Made by a program: the position numbers and the translations under genes. The notes below the pieces were generated by a model that saw only the letters and a list, made by a program, of their open reading frames with translations, was not told the DNA's origin and made no database searches. A DNA stretch of 64,000 bases from Pelagibacteraceae bacterium AG-325-C03 (GTDB taxonomy: Bacteria > Pseudomonadota > Alphaproteobacteria > Pelagibacterales > Pelagibacteraceae): positions 77,308-141,307 of the forward strand of contig QBYC01000001.1 in NCBI GenBank assembly GCA_003283025.1. Reading direction: 5' to 3'. This document shows, piece after piece, positions 1 through 8,934 of the stretch (positions are counted from its first letter, which is position 1; every line of letters starts with the position of its first letter).

Positions 1-726
1 ATTGTTCCTACCCTTGTTGCTGGAGCAATAGGTTATGCTATTTTAGGTCTAAGAGGTCATTATTTTGCGATTTGTACTTTAGGTTTAGGAATTGCGGCAG
101 GTGAAATCGCCGGAGGGATAGAAATTATTGGGGCAGGTCAAGGCTTCACTACTCCACCTTTTCCAGCAGAAATAGTTGACCCTGAAGCAAGAGGACAATT
201 TTTCTACTTCTTAAGTTTTTTAGTATTAGTTCTAGCATTCGTTTTTGTAAAATATATTTATGGCTCTAGATTTAGATTAATTTTAAATGCGATAAGAGAT
301 AACGAGGACAAAGCAGAAGCTATGGGTATTCAAACAATGAAATATAAAATTGTTGGCTGGATGTGCTCTGCATTTTTCTGTGGTCTTGCCGGCGGAATTA
401 TGGGCGGACTAATTGGATATATAGACTCCACTGATGTTGCGTTTGATGGAAGAGAGATGGGAGTATTCATGGTTCTTATGGCAATACTTGGTGGTAAAGG
501 AACTTTATGGGGTCCAGTAATTGGTGCAACTTTATTCCACTTCTTCAAGGAAGGTCTTTGGACTTTTATATTGGGCTGGCAATATGTTGCGCTTGGAGTT
601 TTAATTGTTGTGATCGTAGTTTATTTCCCCGAAGGATTAATGGGTTGGTTAAGAGAAAAATACCCTGATAGATTTGGTGAAGTAATTGACGAAAAAGATC
701 GTAAAGCACAGGTAGAAATAAAATGA
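1..726 (+). CDS. livM: Branched-chain amino acid ABC transporter permease LivM, 5' truncated by window edge
   Basis: Frame 1 is open from base 1 (IVPTLVAGAIGYAILGLRGHYFAICTLGLGIAAGEIAGG...); the track start at 322 is an internal Met; followed by livG and livF. Confidence 0.9.
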   Translation: MVPTLVAGAIGYAILGLRGHYFAICTLGLGIAAGEIAGGIEIIGAGQGFTTPPFPAEIVDPEARGQFFYFLSFLVLVLAFVFVKYIYGSRFRLILNAIRDNEDKAEAMGIQTMKYKIVGWMCSAFFCGLAGGIMGGLIGYIDSTDVAFDGREMGVFMVLMAILGGKGTLWGPVIGATLFHFFKEGLWTFILGWQYVALGVLIVVIVVYFPEGLMGWLREKYPDRFGEVIDEKDRKAQVEIK

Positions 727-1457
727 GTATTTTAGAAGTTAAAAGCGTAAGTAAATCTTTCGGTGGTGTGCAAGCTAACGTAGATATTTCTGTTGCAGTA
801 GAACAAGGGTCAATTGTTGGTCTAATAGGACCTAACGGCTCAGGTAAAACTACTTTATTTAATTCTATCGTAGGAACTCATCCAATAGATAAAGGATCTA
901 TAGTTTTTGATAACACAGAGGTATCAGAAATGCCTGTTCCAGCAGTAGCTAAACTTGGTTTGTTAAGAACGTTTCAACAAACAAGAATTTATTCAAAACT
1001 TAATTGCGTAGAGAACATGCTAATAAGTCATAAGGCTAGTGATACTGGATTTATTTTCGCAAAAGTGCCTGCTGAACTTACAGAGAAAGCAGAAACTCTT
1101 TTAAACTTTGTAGGTCTTTACCAAAAAAGAAATTTAAGAGCAGGAGATTTATCATTTGGACAGCAAAAATTACTAGAATTAGCAATGGCTCTAATGAATG
1201 AACCAAAAATGCTTTTATTAGATGAACCTACAGCTGGAATTAATCCCACTTTAATTAATGGTATTATAGATCGGTTGATTAAAATAAATAAAGATTATGG
1301 AATAACTTTATTAGTTATAGAACACAATATGAAAGTGATTATGAGTTTAGCACAAAAAATTTTCTGCTTAGCGCACGGTAAAATGTTAGCAGAGGGTTCA
1401 CCTGATCAAATTAAGAATGATAAGCGAGTTATTGATGCTTATTTAGGAGCTCAGTAA
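723..1457 (+). CDS. livG: Branched-chain amino acid ABC transporter ATP-binding protein LivG
   Basis: Walker A GPNGSGKTT, signature LSFGQQKLLELA, operon context. Confidence 0.92.
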   Translation: MSILEVKSVSKSFGGVQANVDISVAVEQGSIVGLIGPNGSGKTTLFNSIVGTHPIDKGSIVFDNTEVSEMPVPAVAKLGLLRTFQQTRIYSKLNCVENMLISHKASDTGFIFAKVPAELTEKAETLLNFVGLYQKRNLRAGDLSFGQQKLLELAMALMNEPKMLLLDEPTAGINPTLINGIIDRLIKINKDYGITLLVIEHNMKVIMSLAQKIFCLAHGKMLAEGSPDQIKNDKRVIDAYLGAQ

Positions 1458-2242
1458 TGGCAAATCAATATGATGTTTTAGGAAAAGCGCCTAGTTTAGA
1501 AGACCTTAACAAATTGTCTTCAAGCGATGTCCACTTAACTATTAGAGGTCTAAACGCTGGCTATGGAAAAATGGAAATTCTTCACAACTTTGATTTAACC
1601 GTTAGTAAAGCACAGTCATTATGTTTAATTGGACCAAACGGAGCTGGGAAATCTACGATACTACATTCTATTTACGGCTTCACAAATATTTTTGATGGAA
1701 AAATTGAATTAGAGGGCGATGAAATTACAAAATTAACTCCCGCACAAAAACTAAGCAAAGTTGGTATCGCCTACATCTTGCAAGACAATTCAGTGTTTCC
1801 TGATATGACAGTTGAGGAAAATCTTTTAATGGGTGGATATATTAAAGATAAACAGGACGAAGCTTATGAAGAAGCAGAGAGAATTTTTCAAAAATACGAA
1901 AGATTAAGAAATAGAAGAGATCAACCTGCAAAAGTTTTATCTGGCGGTGAAAGAAGATTATTAGAAATTTCAAGAGCGCTTGTGATGAAACCCTCAATAT
2001 TATTAGTTGATGAACCATCAATTGGATTAGAACCAAGATACATAAATATGGTATTTGAAATTTTATATGATCTTCAAAAAAATGAAAAGAAAACTATTAT
2101 TCTCGTAGAACAGAATGCCAAAAAAGGTTTAGAGTTTGCCGATATCGGATATGTTTTAGTTTCAGGTCAAACTGCTATAGCAGGAAAAGGTGATGATCTT
2201 TTAAAAAATCCAGACGTAGGTAGATTATTCCTCGGTGGATGA
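1457..2242 (+). CDS. livF: Branched-chain amino acid ABC transporter ATP-binding protein LivF
   Basis: Walker A GPNGAGKST, LSGGERRLLEI, overlaps livG stop. Confidence 0.92.
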   Translation: MANQYDVLGKAPSLEDLNKLSSSDVHLTIRGLNAGYGKMEILHNFDLTVSKAQSLCLIGPNGAGKSTILHSIYGFTNIFDGKIELEGDEITKLTPAQKLSKVGIAYILQDNSVFPDMTVEENLLMGGYIKDKQDEAYEEAERIFQKYERLRNRRDQPAKVLSGGERRLLEISRALVMKPSILLVDEPSIGLEPRYINMVFEILYDLQKNEKKTIILVEQNAKKGLEFADIGYVLVSGQTAIAGKGDDLLKNPDVGRLFLGG

Positions 2243-2943
2243 TAAATTCGAGAGTATTTTTTCAAGGATTAATATCATTAAAAGGTTCTAAAAGTCCGGC
2301 AATACCGCTTGGTGCGTGCTTTATAGCATTAGGAGCTTTATTAAAAGATGCTGGATTTAATATTCAACAAAGCGCTGCCTCAAGTTTATTTACTTATGCC
2401 TTACCAGGTCAATTAGTAATGGCGGAGTCATTATTATTAGGTGCTTCTGTAATAAATATATTCATAGCAGTATGGTTGGTAAATTTTAGACTTTATCCAA
2501 TGACTGTTTCATTATTTCCTCTTTTAAACCATAAGTCTCAACCTAAATGGAAATATTATTTATCCTGTCATTTCTTAGCCGTTTCATCTTGGTTAATTGC
2601 AAAAGATAGTTATAAAAACATTAACAAAAGACACAGGATTGATTTTTGGATTGGTATAGGTATTGGAACTTGGTCTACAGCCATTTTAATGACTGTACTT
2701 GGATATCTAGCAGCTGACTATTTAAATAAAGATATGTTGATAGGTTTAGCAATTGTAAACCCAGTTTATTTTTTTTGTATGATGATAGGAGCAATGCAAA
2801 ATTTAAGTATGTCCTTAGCAGTCATTCTTGGAACAGTGTTAGGTCCAATTATTTATTTATTTTCTTCAGAATGGGCTTTATTATTTGCTGGATTAATAGC
2901 TGGCACAATTGCTTTTTTATTTGGGGAAAAAAATGGAAAATAG
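2239..2943 (+). CDS. AzlC family branched-chain amino acid permease
   Basis: AzlC-like protein (IPLGACFIALGALLKDAG...), overlaps livF and precedes an AzlD-like ORF. Confidence 0.8.
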   Translation: MINSRVFFQGLISLKGSKSPAIPLGACFIALGALLKDAGFNIQQSAASSLFTYALPGQLVMAESLLLGASVINIFIAVWLVNFRLYPMTVSLFPLLNHKSQPKWKYYLSCHFLAVSSWLIAKDSYKNINKRHRIDFWIGIGIGTWSTAILMTVLGYLAADYLNKDMLIGLAIVNPVYFFCMMIGAMQNLSMSLAVILGTVLGPIIYLFSSEWALLFAGLIAGTIAFLFGEKNGK

Positions 2944-3259
2944 TCAGATTATTATATTAGCAATCATCGCTACTTCCTTAGCAACTTTCATATCTAGATT
3001 TATGGGTGCTTTAACCTCAGAGAAAGTAAGTGTAAAATCCAAAATTTTTCAATGGTTTAACTGTGTTGCTTATTCAACATTAGCTGCTCTTTTAGGAAGA
3101 ATGATTATATTTCCTGCTGGAGTTTTGGCAGGCTCTGAATTGATTATAAGACTTGTAGTGATGATAGCATGTGTAGCATTATTTGTACTAACAAAGAAAA
3201 ATCTAGTTATACCAACTGTATTTTCTGCAATTTTTTTAAGTTTTTTAATAAATTTTTAA
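2933..3259 (+). CDS. AzlD-like small membrane subunit
   Basis: Start MENSQIIIL at 2933 preferred over track start 2909; about 109 aa multi-TM protein paired with AzlC. Confidence 0.75.
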   Translation: MENSQIIILAIIATSLATFISRFMGALTSEKVSVKSKIFQWFNCVAYSTLAALLGRMIIFPAGVLAGSELIIRLVVMIACVALFVLTKKNLVIPTVFSAIFLSFLINF

Positions 3260-3303
3260 TTATCAATTAAATAAAATTTTTTAATACATTCTAATACAAA
3301 AAT

Positions 3304-3375
3304 ATGCTAAAAATGCATATGGAAGTGATATTGCTTATTTTAATCGCCCTTTGGGCATCAGGTTCAGTCAGTTAA
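3304..3375 (+). CDS. Possible 23-aa hydrophobic leader/upstream peptide MLKMHMEVILLILIALWASGSVS
   Basis: Open frame ATG..TAA ending 7 nt before the glaH-like start; not in ORF track; no homology available. Confidence 0.3.
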   Translation: MLKMHMEVILLILIALWASGSVS

Positions 3376-3382
3376 CTTTTAA

Positions 3383-4279
3383 ATGGGCTTTTCAATTTCC
3401 GATCACGAAAACTCAAAAAGAATTAAATTAATTAAATTTAAAGAAGATGATTTAGATCGACTAATTTTTCCATTTAAAAAACACTCAATTTTGTCATTGG
3501 AATACAAACCTTTTTCAAGATTTAGTCTAGCTAAAAGTTTAGATGAAGTTTTTGAAAATAAATTAAGTAAGACTTTAAACGAAATTCTTAATGATCGTAA
3601 AACAGGTACAGTCATTGTAGAACCTGAGGTTAGTAACAAGAAATTTGATAAAGATTTCTTAATAAAAATATCAACTGGACTTGCATATTTAATTGGAAAC
3701 CCAAATTTTGACTCAATGAGCGGAAAATATTACGCAAGATTTCATGTTAAACATCAAGATAGCAGCGATTCATATTTGAGAAAAGCTTACACAAATTTAG
3801 ATCTTCATACAGATGGAACATATGTAAAAGAAAAAACCGATTGGTTAATTATGACTAAAATGGAAGAACAAAATGTGAATGGCGGTGAAAGTGTAATTCT
3901 GCATTTAGATGACTGGGAACATCTTGATGAACTAAGTCAAGATCCTGTAGGACAACAAAATTTTATATGGGGATCACCTAAAAGTAAAAATGTAGATTAT
4001 AAAGTAGAACATCCGGTATTTACAAAAGATAAAAAAGGCAAACCTACTATTTCTTATATTGATCAATTTCCAGAGCCAAAAAATATGGAACAAGGTTTAT
4101 TTCTCCAAAAATTATCTGATTCTCTTGAAGAAAGTAAAAAAAAAGTTATTTTCCCCTTACCTGTTGGATCTATCATTTTTTCTAATAACTATTTTTGGTT
4201 ACATGGAAGAAAAGCATTTATTGAGCATACTGGGTTATCTAGAGAATTATTAAGAATTAGGGGAACTTTTTTCAATTAA
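3383..4279 (+). CDS. glaH: CsiD/GlaH family glutarate 2-hydroxylase (2OG/Fe(II) dioxygenase)
   Basis: Closely resembles E. coli CsiD/GlaH along its length (NFDSMSGKYYARFHVKHQDSSDSYLRKAY, LHTDGTYVKEKTDWLIMTKMEEQNVNGGESVILHLDDWEHLD, YIDQFPEPK, NNYFWLHGRKAF, RELLRIRG). Confidence 0.88.
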   Translation: MGFSISDHENSKRIKLIKFKEDDLDRLIFPFKKHSILSLEYKPFSRFSLAKSLDEVFENKLSKTLNEILNDRKTGTVIVEPEVSNKKFDKDFLIKISTGLAYLIGNPNFDSMSGKYYARFHVKHQDSSDSYLRKAYTNLDLHTDGTYVKEKTDWLIMTKMEEQNVNGGESVILHLDDWEHLDELSQDPVGQQNFIWGSPKSKNVDYKVEHPVFTKDKKGKPTISYIDQFPEPKNMEQGLFLQKLSDSLEESKKKVIFPLPVGSIIFSNNYFWLHGRKAFIEHTGLSRELLRIRGTFFN

Positions 4280-4367
4280 TTTATAATAATTTTAATTAGT
4301 GTTATTGACTCTAACTCTCCATTCATTTTTAATAACCTTAATTAATTAATTAACAGAGGGAAATAAT

Positions 4368-5348
4368 ATGTTTAATAATTTGAAAAAATTAATTAGCTTA
4401 GTTTTCACAACTGTTCTTTTAACATCAATCTCATCAACCAGTTTTGCAATCGATAAGTTACATTTTATTATCGGTGGCGGTGCTGGTGGTGGTTGGGATG
4501 GAACTGCTAGAGGAACTGGTGAAGCTTTAACTAAAGCTGGTATGTTAAAAAGTGCTTCTTACGAAAATATGTCAGGTGGTGGTGGAGGAAAAGCCCTATC
4601 TTACATAATCAATTCGAAGCCTGAGGGAACTGTATTAGTTCAATCAACGCCTTTAGTATTAAGATCAATCACAAGACATAAAGGCTATGTAGCTGGGTCA
4701 GGTGTATTATCTTACAAAGACGTTAAACCAATCGCAGGTGTAATTGGCGACTACGGTGCAATTGCAGTTGCTAAAAATTCACCATATAAAAATTTTAAAG
4801 ATGTAGTCGATGCATACAAAAAAGATCCTAAGTCAATCAAAATGGCTGGTGGATCAGTAAGAGGAAGCATGGACCATTTAATTGGTGCACTTGCATTTCA
4901 AGAAGCCGGCGCAAACCCTAACAACGTAGTGTACGTACCCTACGATGCTGGCGGTAAAGCATTAGCTGGACTTTTATCAGGGGAAACACAAATTCTTTCA
5001 ACTGGTCTGGGAGAAGTAATGGGTGCTAGAGACCAAGTAAGAATTATTGGCATTACAGCTCCAGACAGAGTAGGCGATGCTCCAGAAGTTCCTACTTTAA
5101 AAGAACAAGGTTTCGATGTCCAGTTTGTTAACTGGAGAGGTTTCTTTGCTCCTAAAAGTATGCCAAGTGGAGATGTAAAGAAGATTGCTAAAATGTTAGG
5201 CGATGTTCAAAAAACTCCTGAATGGGAAACGGTTAGAAAAAGAAATGCTTGGGTAAATATTTATAACCCAGGAAGTAAATTCGATAGTTTCTTAAAAAAA
5301 CAAACAAAAGAAATGACAACGTTAATGAAAAAACTAGGTGTTATCTAG
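4368..5348 (+). CDS. tctC: Tripartite tricarboxylate transporter substrate-binding protein (TctC family)
   Basis: Signal peptide, GGGAGGGWDGTARG, Bug/TctC fold motifs; followed by TctB and TctA. Confidence 0.9.
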   Translation: MFNNLKKLISLVFTTVLLTSISSTSFAIDKLHFIIGGGAGGGWDGTARGTGEALTKAGMLKSASYENMSGGGGGKALSYIINSKPEGTVLVQSTPLVLRSITRHKGYVAGSGVLSYKDVKPIAGVIGDYGAIAVAKNSPYKNFKDVVDAYKKDPKSIKMAGGSVRGSMDHLIGALAFQEAGANPNNVVYVPYDAGGKALAGLLSGETQILSTGLGEVMGARDQVRIIGITAPDRVGDAPEVPTLKEQGFDVQFVNWRGFFAPKSMPSGDVKKIAKMLGDVQKTPEWETVRKRNAWVNIYNPGSKFDSFLKKQTKEMTTLMKKLGVI

Positions 5349-5371
5349 TTAGTTAACTTTAAGGAAGAGCA

Positions 5372-5842
5372 GTGAAAATAAATTCAGTAAAAATTATTTC
5401 GCTGCTCTTCTTTATTTTATCAGCATTTTATTTATATACAGCACATCAAATACAAGTTTTTACCTTCGATGAAAATGCACCTTTTAATGCCAAAACTTTT
5501 CCAATTTATTTAGGTTATGCTGGAATGTTTTTTTCTGGTTTAAAACTTGTTTTGCCAGACCAAAAACCTATAGAGGTAGATTCAAAACACTTAGAGTTTA
5601 AAAAAACTTTTTTGTTAGTTTTAACTATGATTATTTATGGAGCGACAATTCTTAAAGTTGGTTTCTTTTTGTCTACTTCATTATTTTTAGTTTTTTCTTA
5701 TTATTTTTTAGGAGAGAGAAGATGGAAATATATTTTAATATTTTCTTTTCCTTTTGTTGCAATCTTTATGTATCTTCTTCATGGTTTATTAGCAGTATAC
5801 CTTAGAGATCCATTGTTGAAATATATAGGAATAATGGGATGA
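5372..5842 (+). CDS. tctB: Tripartite tricarboxylate transporter small membrane subunit (TctB family)
   Basis: GTG start, about 156 aa, four TM-like segments, between tctC and tctA. Confidence 0.85.
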   Translation: MKINSVKIISLLFFILSAFYLYTAHQIQVFTFDENAPFNAKTFPIYLGYAGMFFSGLKLVLPDQKPIEVDSKHLEFKKTFLLVLTMIIYGATILKVGFFLSTSLFLVFSYYFLGERRWKYILIFSFPFVAIFMYLLHGLLAVYLRDPLLKYIGIMG

Positions 5843-7341
5843 TCGAAGGAATACTTATTGGTTTAAAAACCGCTTTATCTTTTCAAAACCTTTTAATGGT
5901 TACGACTGGATGTTTTGCAGGAACTATAATTGGAATGCTACCTGGTTTAGGTCCAATGACTGCTATAGCTTTAATGATCCCTATTACCTATGGCTTCGAT
6001 CCAGCTACTGGATTAATTTTAATGGCAGGAGTTTATTATGGCGCTGTTTTTGGAGGATCAACATCTTCAATCTTAATTAATGCACCCGGAGTTCCAGGTA
6101 CTGTTGCAACATCATTTGATGGCTATCCAATGGCACAACAAGGTAAGGCTGGTAAAGCCCTAGCGATCGCTGCATACAGTTCATTTGCTGGAGGAACAAT
6201 TGCAGCTATTTTTTTATTAATCGCAGCTCCAAGTTTATCTAAAGTAAGTTTATCTTTTAGATCACCAGATTATTTTGGGTTAATGATATTAGGATTGACA
6301 GCTGTCGCTGCATTTTCCTCTAAAGGAAATTTTTTAAAAGCAATGATGATGTGCGTTTTTGGTTTAATGTTAGCCTCAATTGGTCAAGACACTTTATCCG
6401 ATATTCCAAGATTTACTTTTAATACCATGAATTTATCTGACGGAATTAGTTTCGTATTAGTAGTAATGGCTACTTTTGCTATGAGTGAAGCTTTAACTAT
6501 TATTATTAAAGGAAATGACCCTACAAAAGCTGCAAAACAAATTTCTTTAACAGATTTAGGATCAATAAAAGTTACTAAAGAAGAAACAAAACAAATGGCT
6601 AAAACTATTCCACGCTCTTCAATTCTTGGATTTATTGTTGGAGTTTTACCAGGCGCAGGAGCAACAATTGCATCTTTTTTAGCTTATGGAATGGAGAGAA
6701 ACTTTGTCAGCAATACGGAAAAAGAAAAGTTTGGTAAGGGTAGTGTTCAAGGTTTGTCTGCACCAGAGACGGCAAATAATGCCGCTTGCTCAGGGGCGTT
6801 TGTACCACTTTTAACCTTAGGAATTCCTGGTAGCGGAACTACAGCAGTTATGCTTGGAGCTCTATTAGGCTTTGGGATTCAACCGGGTCCAAGACTGTAT
6901 GAAACTAATCCAGAAATTTTTTGGTCCGTAATAATGTCTATGTATATTGGGATGGTTGTTCTTTTGATTCTCAATCTTCCTTTAATTCCATATATCGCAA
7001 GGATACTTGCTGTACCTAGAACATTTTTAATTCCAATGATTTTATTTTTTTCTGTTACAGGAATTTATCTAATGTCGTTTAATAATTTCGATATTTTTTT
7101 AATGATTGGTATTGCAGTCTTAGCAACTATTTTAAGACTTTATGATTTCCCTATGCCCCCGTTAATTTTAGCATTTGTTCTAGGAGGTTTAATGGAGGAA
7201 AATTTAAGAAGATCGCTTTTAATTAGTGATGGATCCTGGTCGTTCTTATGGAGTAGACCTTTAACAATATGTATAATGATATCGATTCTGTTAATTATTA
7301 TTTGGCAAATTTATTCTGGTTTAAAATCTAAAAATAAATAA
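5839..7341 (+). CDS. tctA: Tripartite tricarboxylate transporter large permease (TctA family)
   Basis: GTIIGMLPGLGPMTAIALMIPITYGFDPATGLILMAGVYYGAVFGGSTSSILINAPG and LGIPGSGTTAVMLGAL motifs. Confidence 0.93.
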   Translation: MIEGILIGLKTALSFQNLLMVTTGCFAGTIIGMLPGLGPMTAIALMIPITYGFDPATGLILMAGVYYGAVFGGSTSSILINAPGVPGTVATSFDGYPMAQQGKAGKALAIAAYSSFAGGTIAAIFLLIAAPSLSKVSLSFRSPDYFGLMILGLTAVAAFSSKGNFLKAMMMCVFGLMLASIGQDTLSDIPRFTFNTMNLSDGISFVLVVMATFAMSEALTIIIKGNDPTKAAKQISLTDLGSIKVTKEETKQMAKTIPRSSILGFIVGVLPGAGATIASFLAYGMERNFVSNTEKEKFGKGSVQGLSAPETANNAACSGAFVPLLTLGIPGSGTTAVMLGALLGFGIQPGPRLYETNPEIFWSVIMSMYIGMVVLLILNLPLIPYIARILAVPRTFLIPMILFFSVTGIYLMSFNNFDIFLMIGIAVLATILRLYDFPMPPLILAFVLGGLMEENLRRSLLISDGSWSFLWSRPLTICIMISILLIIIWQIYSGLKSKNK

Positions 7342-7478
7342 GATATGTTGCAATTTTGTCACTTAAAAACCTCTAAAATAGCTGTTTTTTTCATTAATAC
7401 GGCAATTTTTTTGATTGACCGGTCGTAAAATACAATGTTATTTACGAATTAACGTTAATTTATAAATTAAGGAAATCT

Positions 7479-8168
7479 ATGATAAATGTTAAAAAATCAT
7501 TGTTGATTGTTGCTTCAGCAATCTTAATTACCTCTAAAGCATTCGCAGGTAGTTTTGGTCTAGGAGTAGCAGGTCACGTAGCTAGCGTAAGCGCTGATGG
7601 TACAGAGTCAACTCCTAGTGATACTGGGACTGAAAATTCTGTGAAGAGTGCAACAGCTGGTAATGAATTTATGTTTGGATCAGTTTTTGCTGAATATACT
7701 TTTGGCGAAAGTGAAGTTTTCACTTTTGGTATAGACTATGTTCCAGGATCTGCTGATGTTAACAGAAAGAATTTATCTAGAACGAATGTAACTTCAGATG
7801 CTCTCGAAGATAACCAACAAGATGGAGTTAGAACAGCTAACGCTGAAATTTCTGACCACATAACATATTACACTGAGTTTGGTGGTATGAATAGCTTGTA
7901 CGGTAAAATCGGTTTTTCTCAAGTTGATATTGAAACAAAAGATACAAGCACATCTTCTGGTACAGAAGGGTTTTATCCAGATAAAACTTTAGATGCTTGG
8001 ACTTATGGCTTTGGTTACAAAGGTGAATTTGGAACTCAAGGATATTATAAAGTTGAAGGGTATTATACAAACTACGATAGTTTTAATGCTACCTCTACAA
8101 CTAGTAATACCGTAAGTGCTGATCTTGATGTAGTAGGTGCTGCACTAAGATTAGGATATAAGTTTTAA
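7479..8168 (+). CDS. Small outer-membrane beta-barrel/porin-like protein
   Basis: Signal peptide (..SKAFAG), alternating strands, C-terminal LRLGYKF typical of OMPs. Confidence 0.65.
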   Translation: MINVKKSLLIVASAILITSKAFAGSFGLGVAGHVASVSADGTESTPSDTGTENSVKSATAGNEFMFGSVFAEYTFGESEVFTFGIDYVPGSADVNRKNLSRTNVTSDALEDNQQDGVRTANAEISDHITYYTEFGGMNSLYGKIGFSQVDIETKDTSTSSGTEGFYPDKTLDAWTYGFGYKGEFGTQGYYKVEGYYTNYDSFNATSTTSNTVSADLDVVGAALRLGYKF

Positions 8169-8190
8169 AAATTCTAGATAGTTAAATTTA

Positions 8191-8222
8191 AAACCCGCAA
8201 TCTTGTGTTGCGGGTTTTTTAT
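8191..8222 (+). terminator. Rho-independent terminator
   Basis: Perfect 10-bp stem AAACCCGCAA-tcttgtg-TTGCGGGTTT followed by T-rich run. Confidence 0.85.
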
Positions 8223-8493
8223 TTTTAAGCCTCTTTTATCTCCTTCTAATATCTAGGAATAAATCTCTTATTCTATAATTTACTGAAATAAAAAAATTAG
8301 CAATGCTATCTATGCCGTTGAGATGAAGTAAATCATTAACAATTTATATTTCACGAAGCTGATGAGGAAAAACAGCCTTCAATCTAAGTACAATAATAAA
8401 AGATCTTGCATACACAATTTCTGTTTGCGTATGTTAATTCATTAAGTTTCATTAAATTTAAACTTTTTACATTTAGATGTGAGATGTGTCTTT

Positions 8494-8883
8494 TTATAAT
8501 CTAACGTATTTTTTTTCTCTATCAACTGACCAATTTTTTGTCCCATTGACCACAATAAATAAAAGACCCCCGGCTAAACTTAAATTTTTAAAAAAAGCTA
8601 TACTCTGCATTTGATTAGCAAAATCATAGTGAAAAATAAATGCCGTCGCAATACAGAAGATTGCAAGAAAAAACGCTGATAATTTAGCTTTGTATCCAAT
8701 AATGATTAAGATAGGCAAAATAATCTCTATTGCTATTGCTGGGTATAACAATAGGCCGGGCAAACCAAATCCCTCCATCCAACTCATTGTTCCATCAACG
8801 CTAAAAAATTTTATTGTAAGCAGAAAATAAAAAAGATGGCTGAAATAAAAAAATCTTGCCAAAAGGTCTATTAAGTTATTCAT
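8494..8883 (-). CDS. DoxX family membrane protein
   Basis: DoxX-like topology and EGFGLPGLLLYPAIAIEIILPILIIIGYKAKLSA. Confidence 0.7.
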   Translation of the reverse strand: MNNLIDLLARFFYFSHLFYFLLTIKFFSVDGTMSWMEGFGLPGLLLYPAIAIEIILPILIIIGYKAKLSAFFLAIFCIATAFIFHYDFANQMQSIAFFKNLSLAGGLLFIVVNGTKNWSVDREKKYVRL

Positions 8884-8934
8884 AGCAATTTGTACTTAAA
8901 AATTACAGTTGAGTCAAAAAAAGATAAGATTAAT

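Noticed and set aside
330-548. Antisense ORFs in the track (e.g. 330-548, 3403-3639, 7837-8070, 18385-18624, 29408-29638, 42584-42955, 53311-53763)
   Set aside because: They sit opposite well-supported coding genes and read as low-complexity shadow translations.
322-726. ORF track start of livM at 322
   Set aside because: The same frame is open with LivM-like sequence from base 1, so 322 is an internal Met of a truncated gene.
4334-4352. TTAATTAATTAATTAA repeat upstream of tctC
   Set aside because: Simple AT-rich repeat expected at this base composition.
8225-8493. Long gap after the porin terminator searched for tRNA/sRNA
   Set aside because: No cloverleaf, conserved T-loop or strong stem could be identified by eye.
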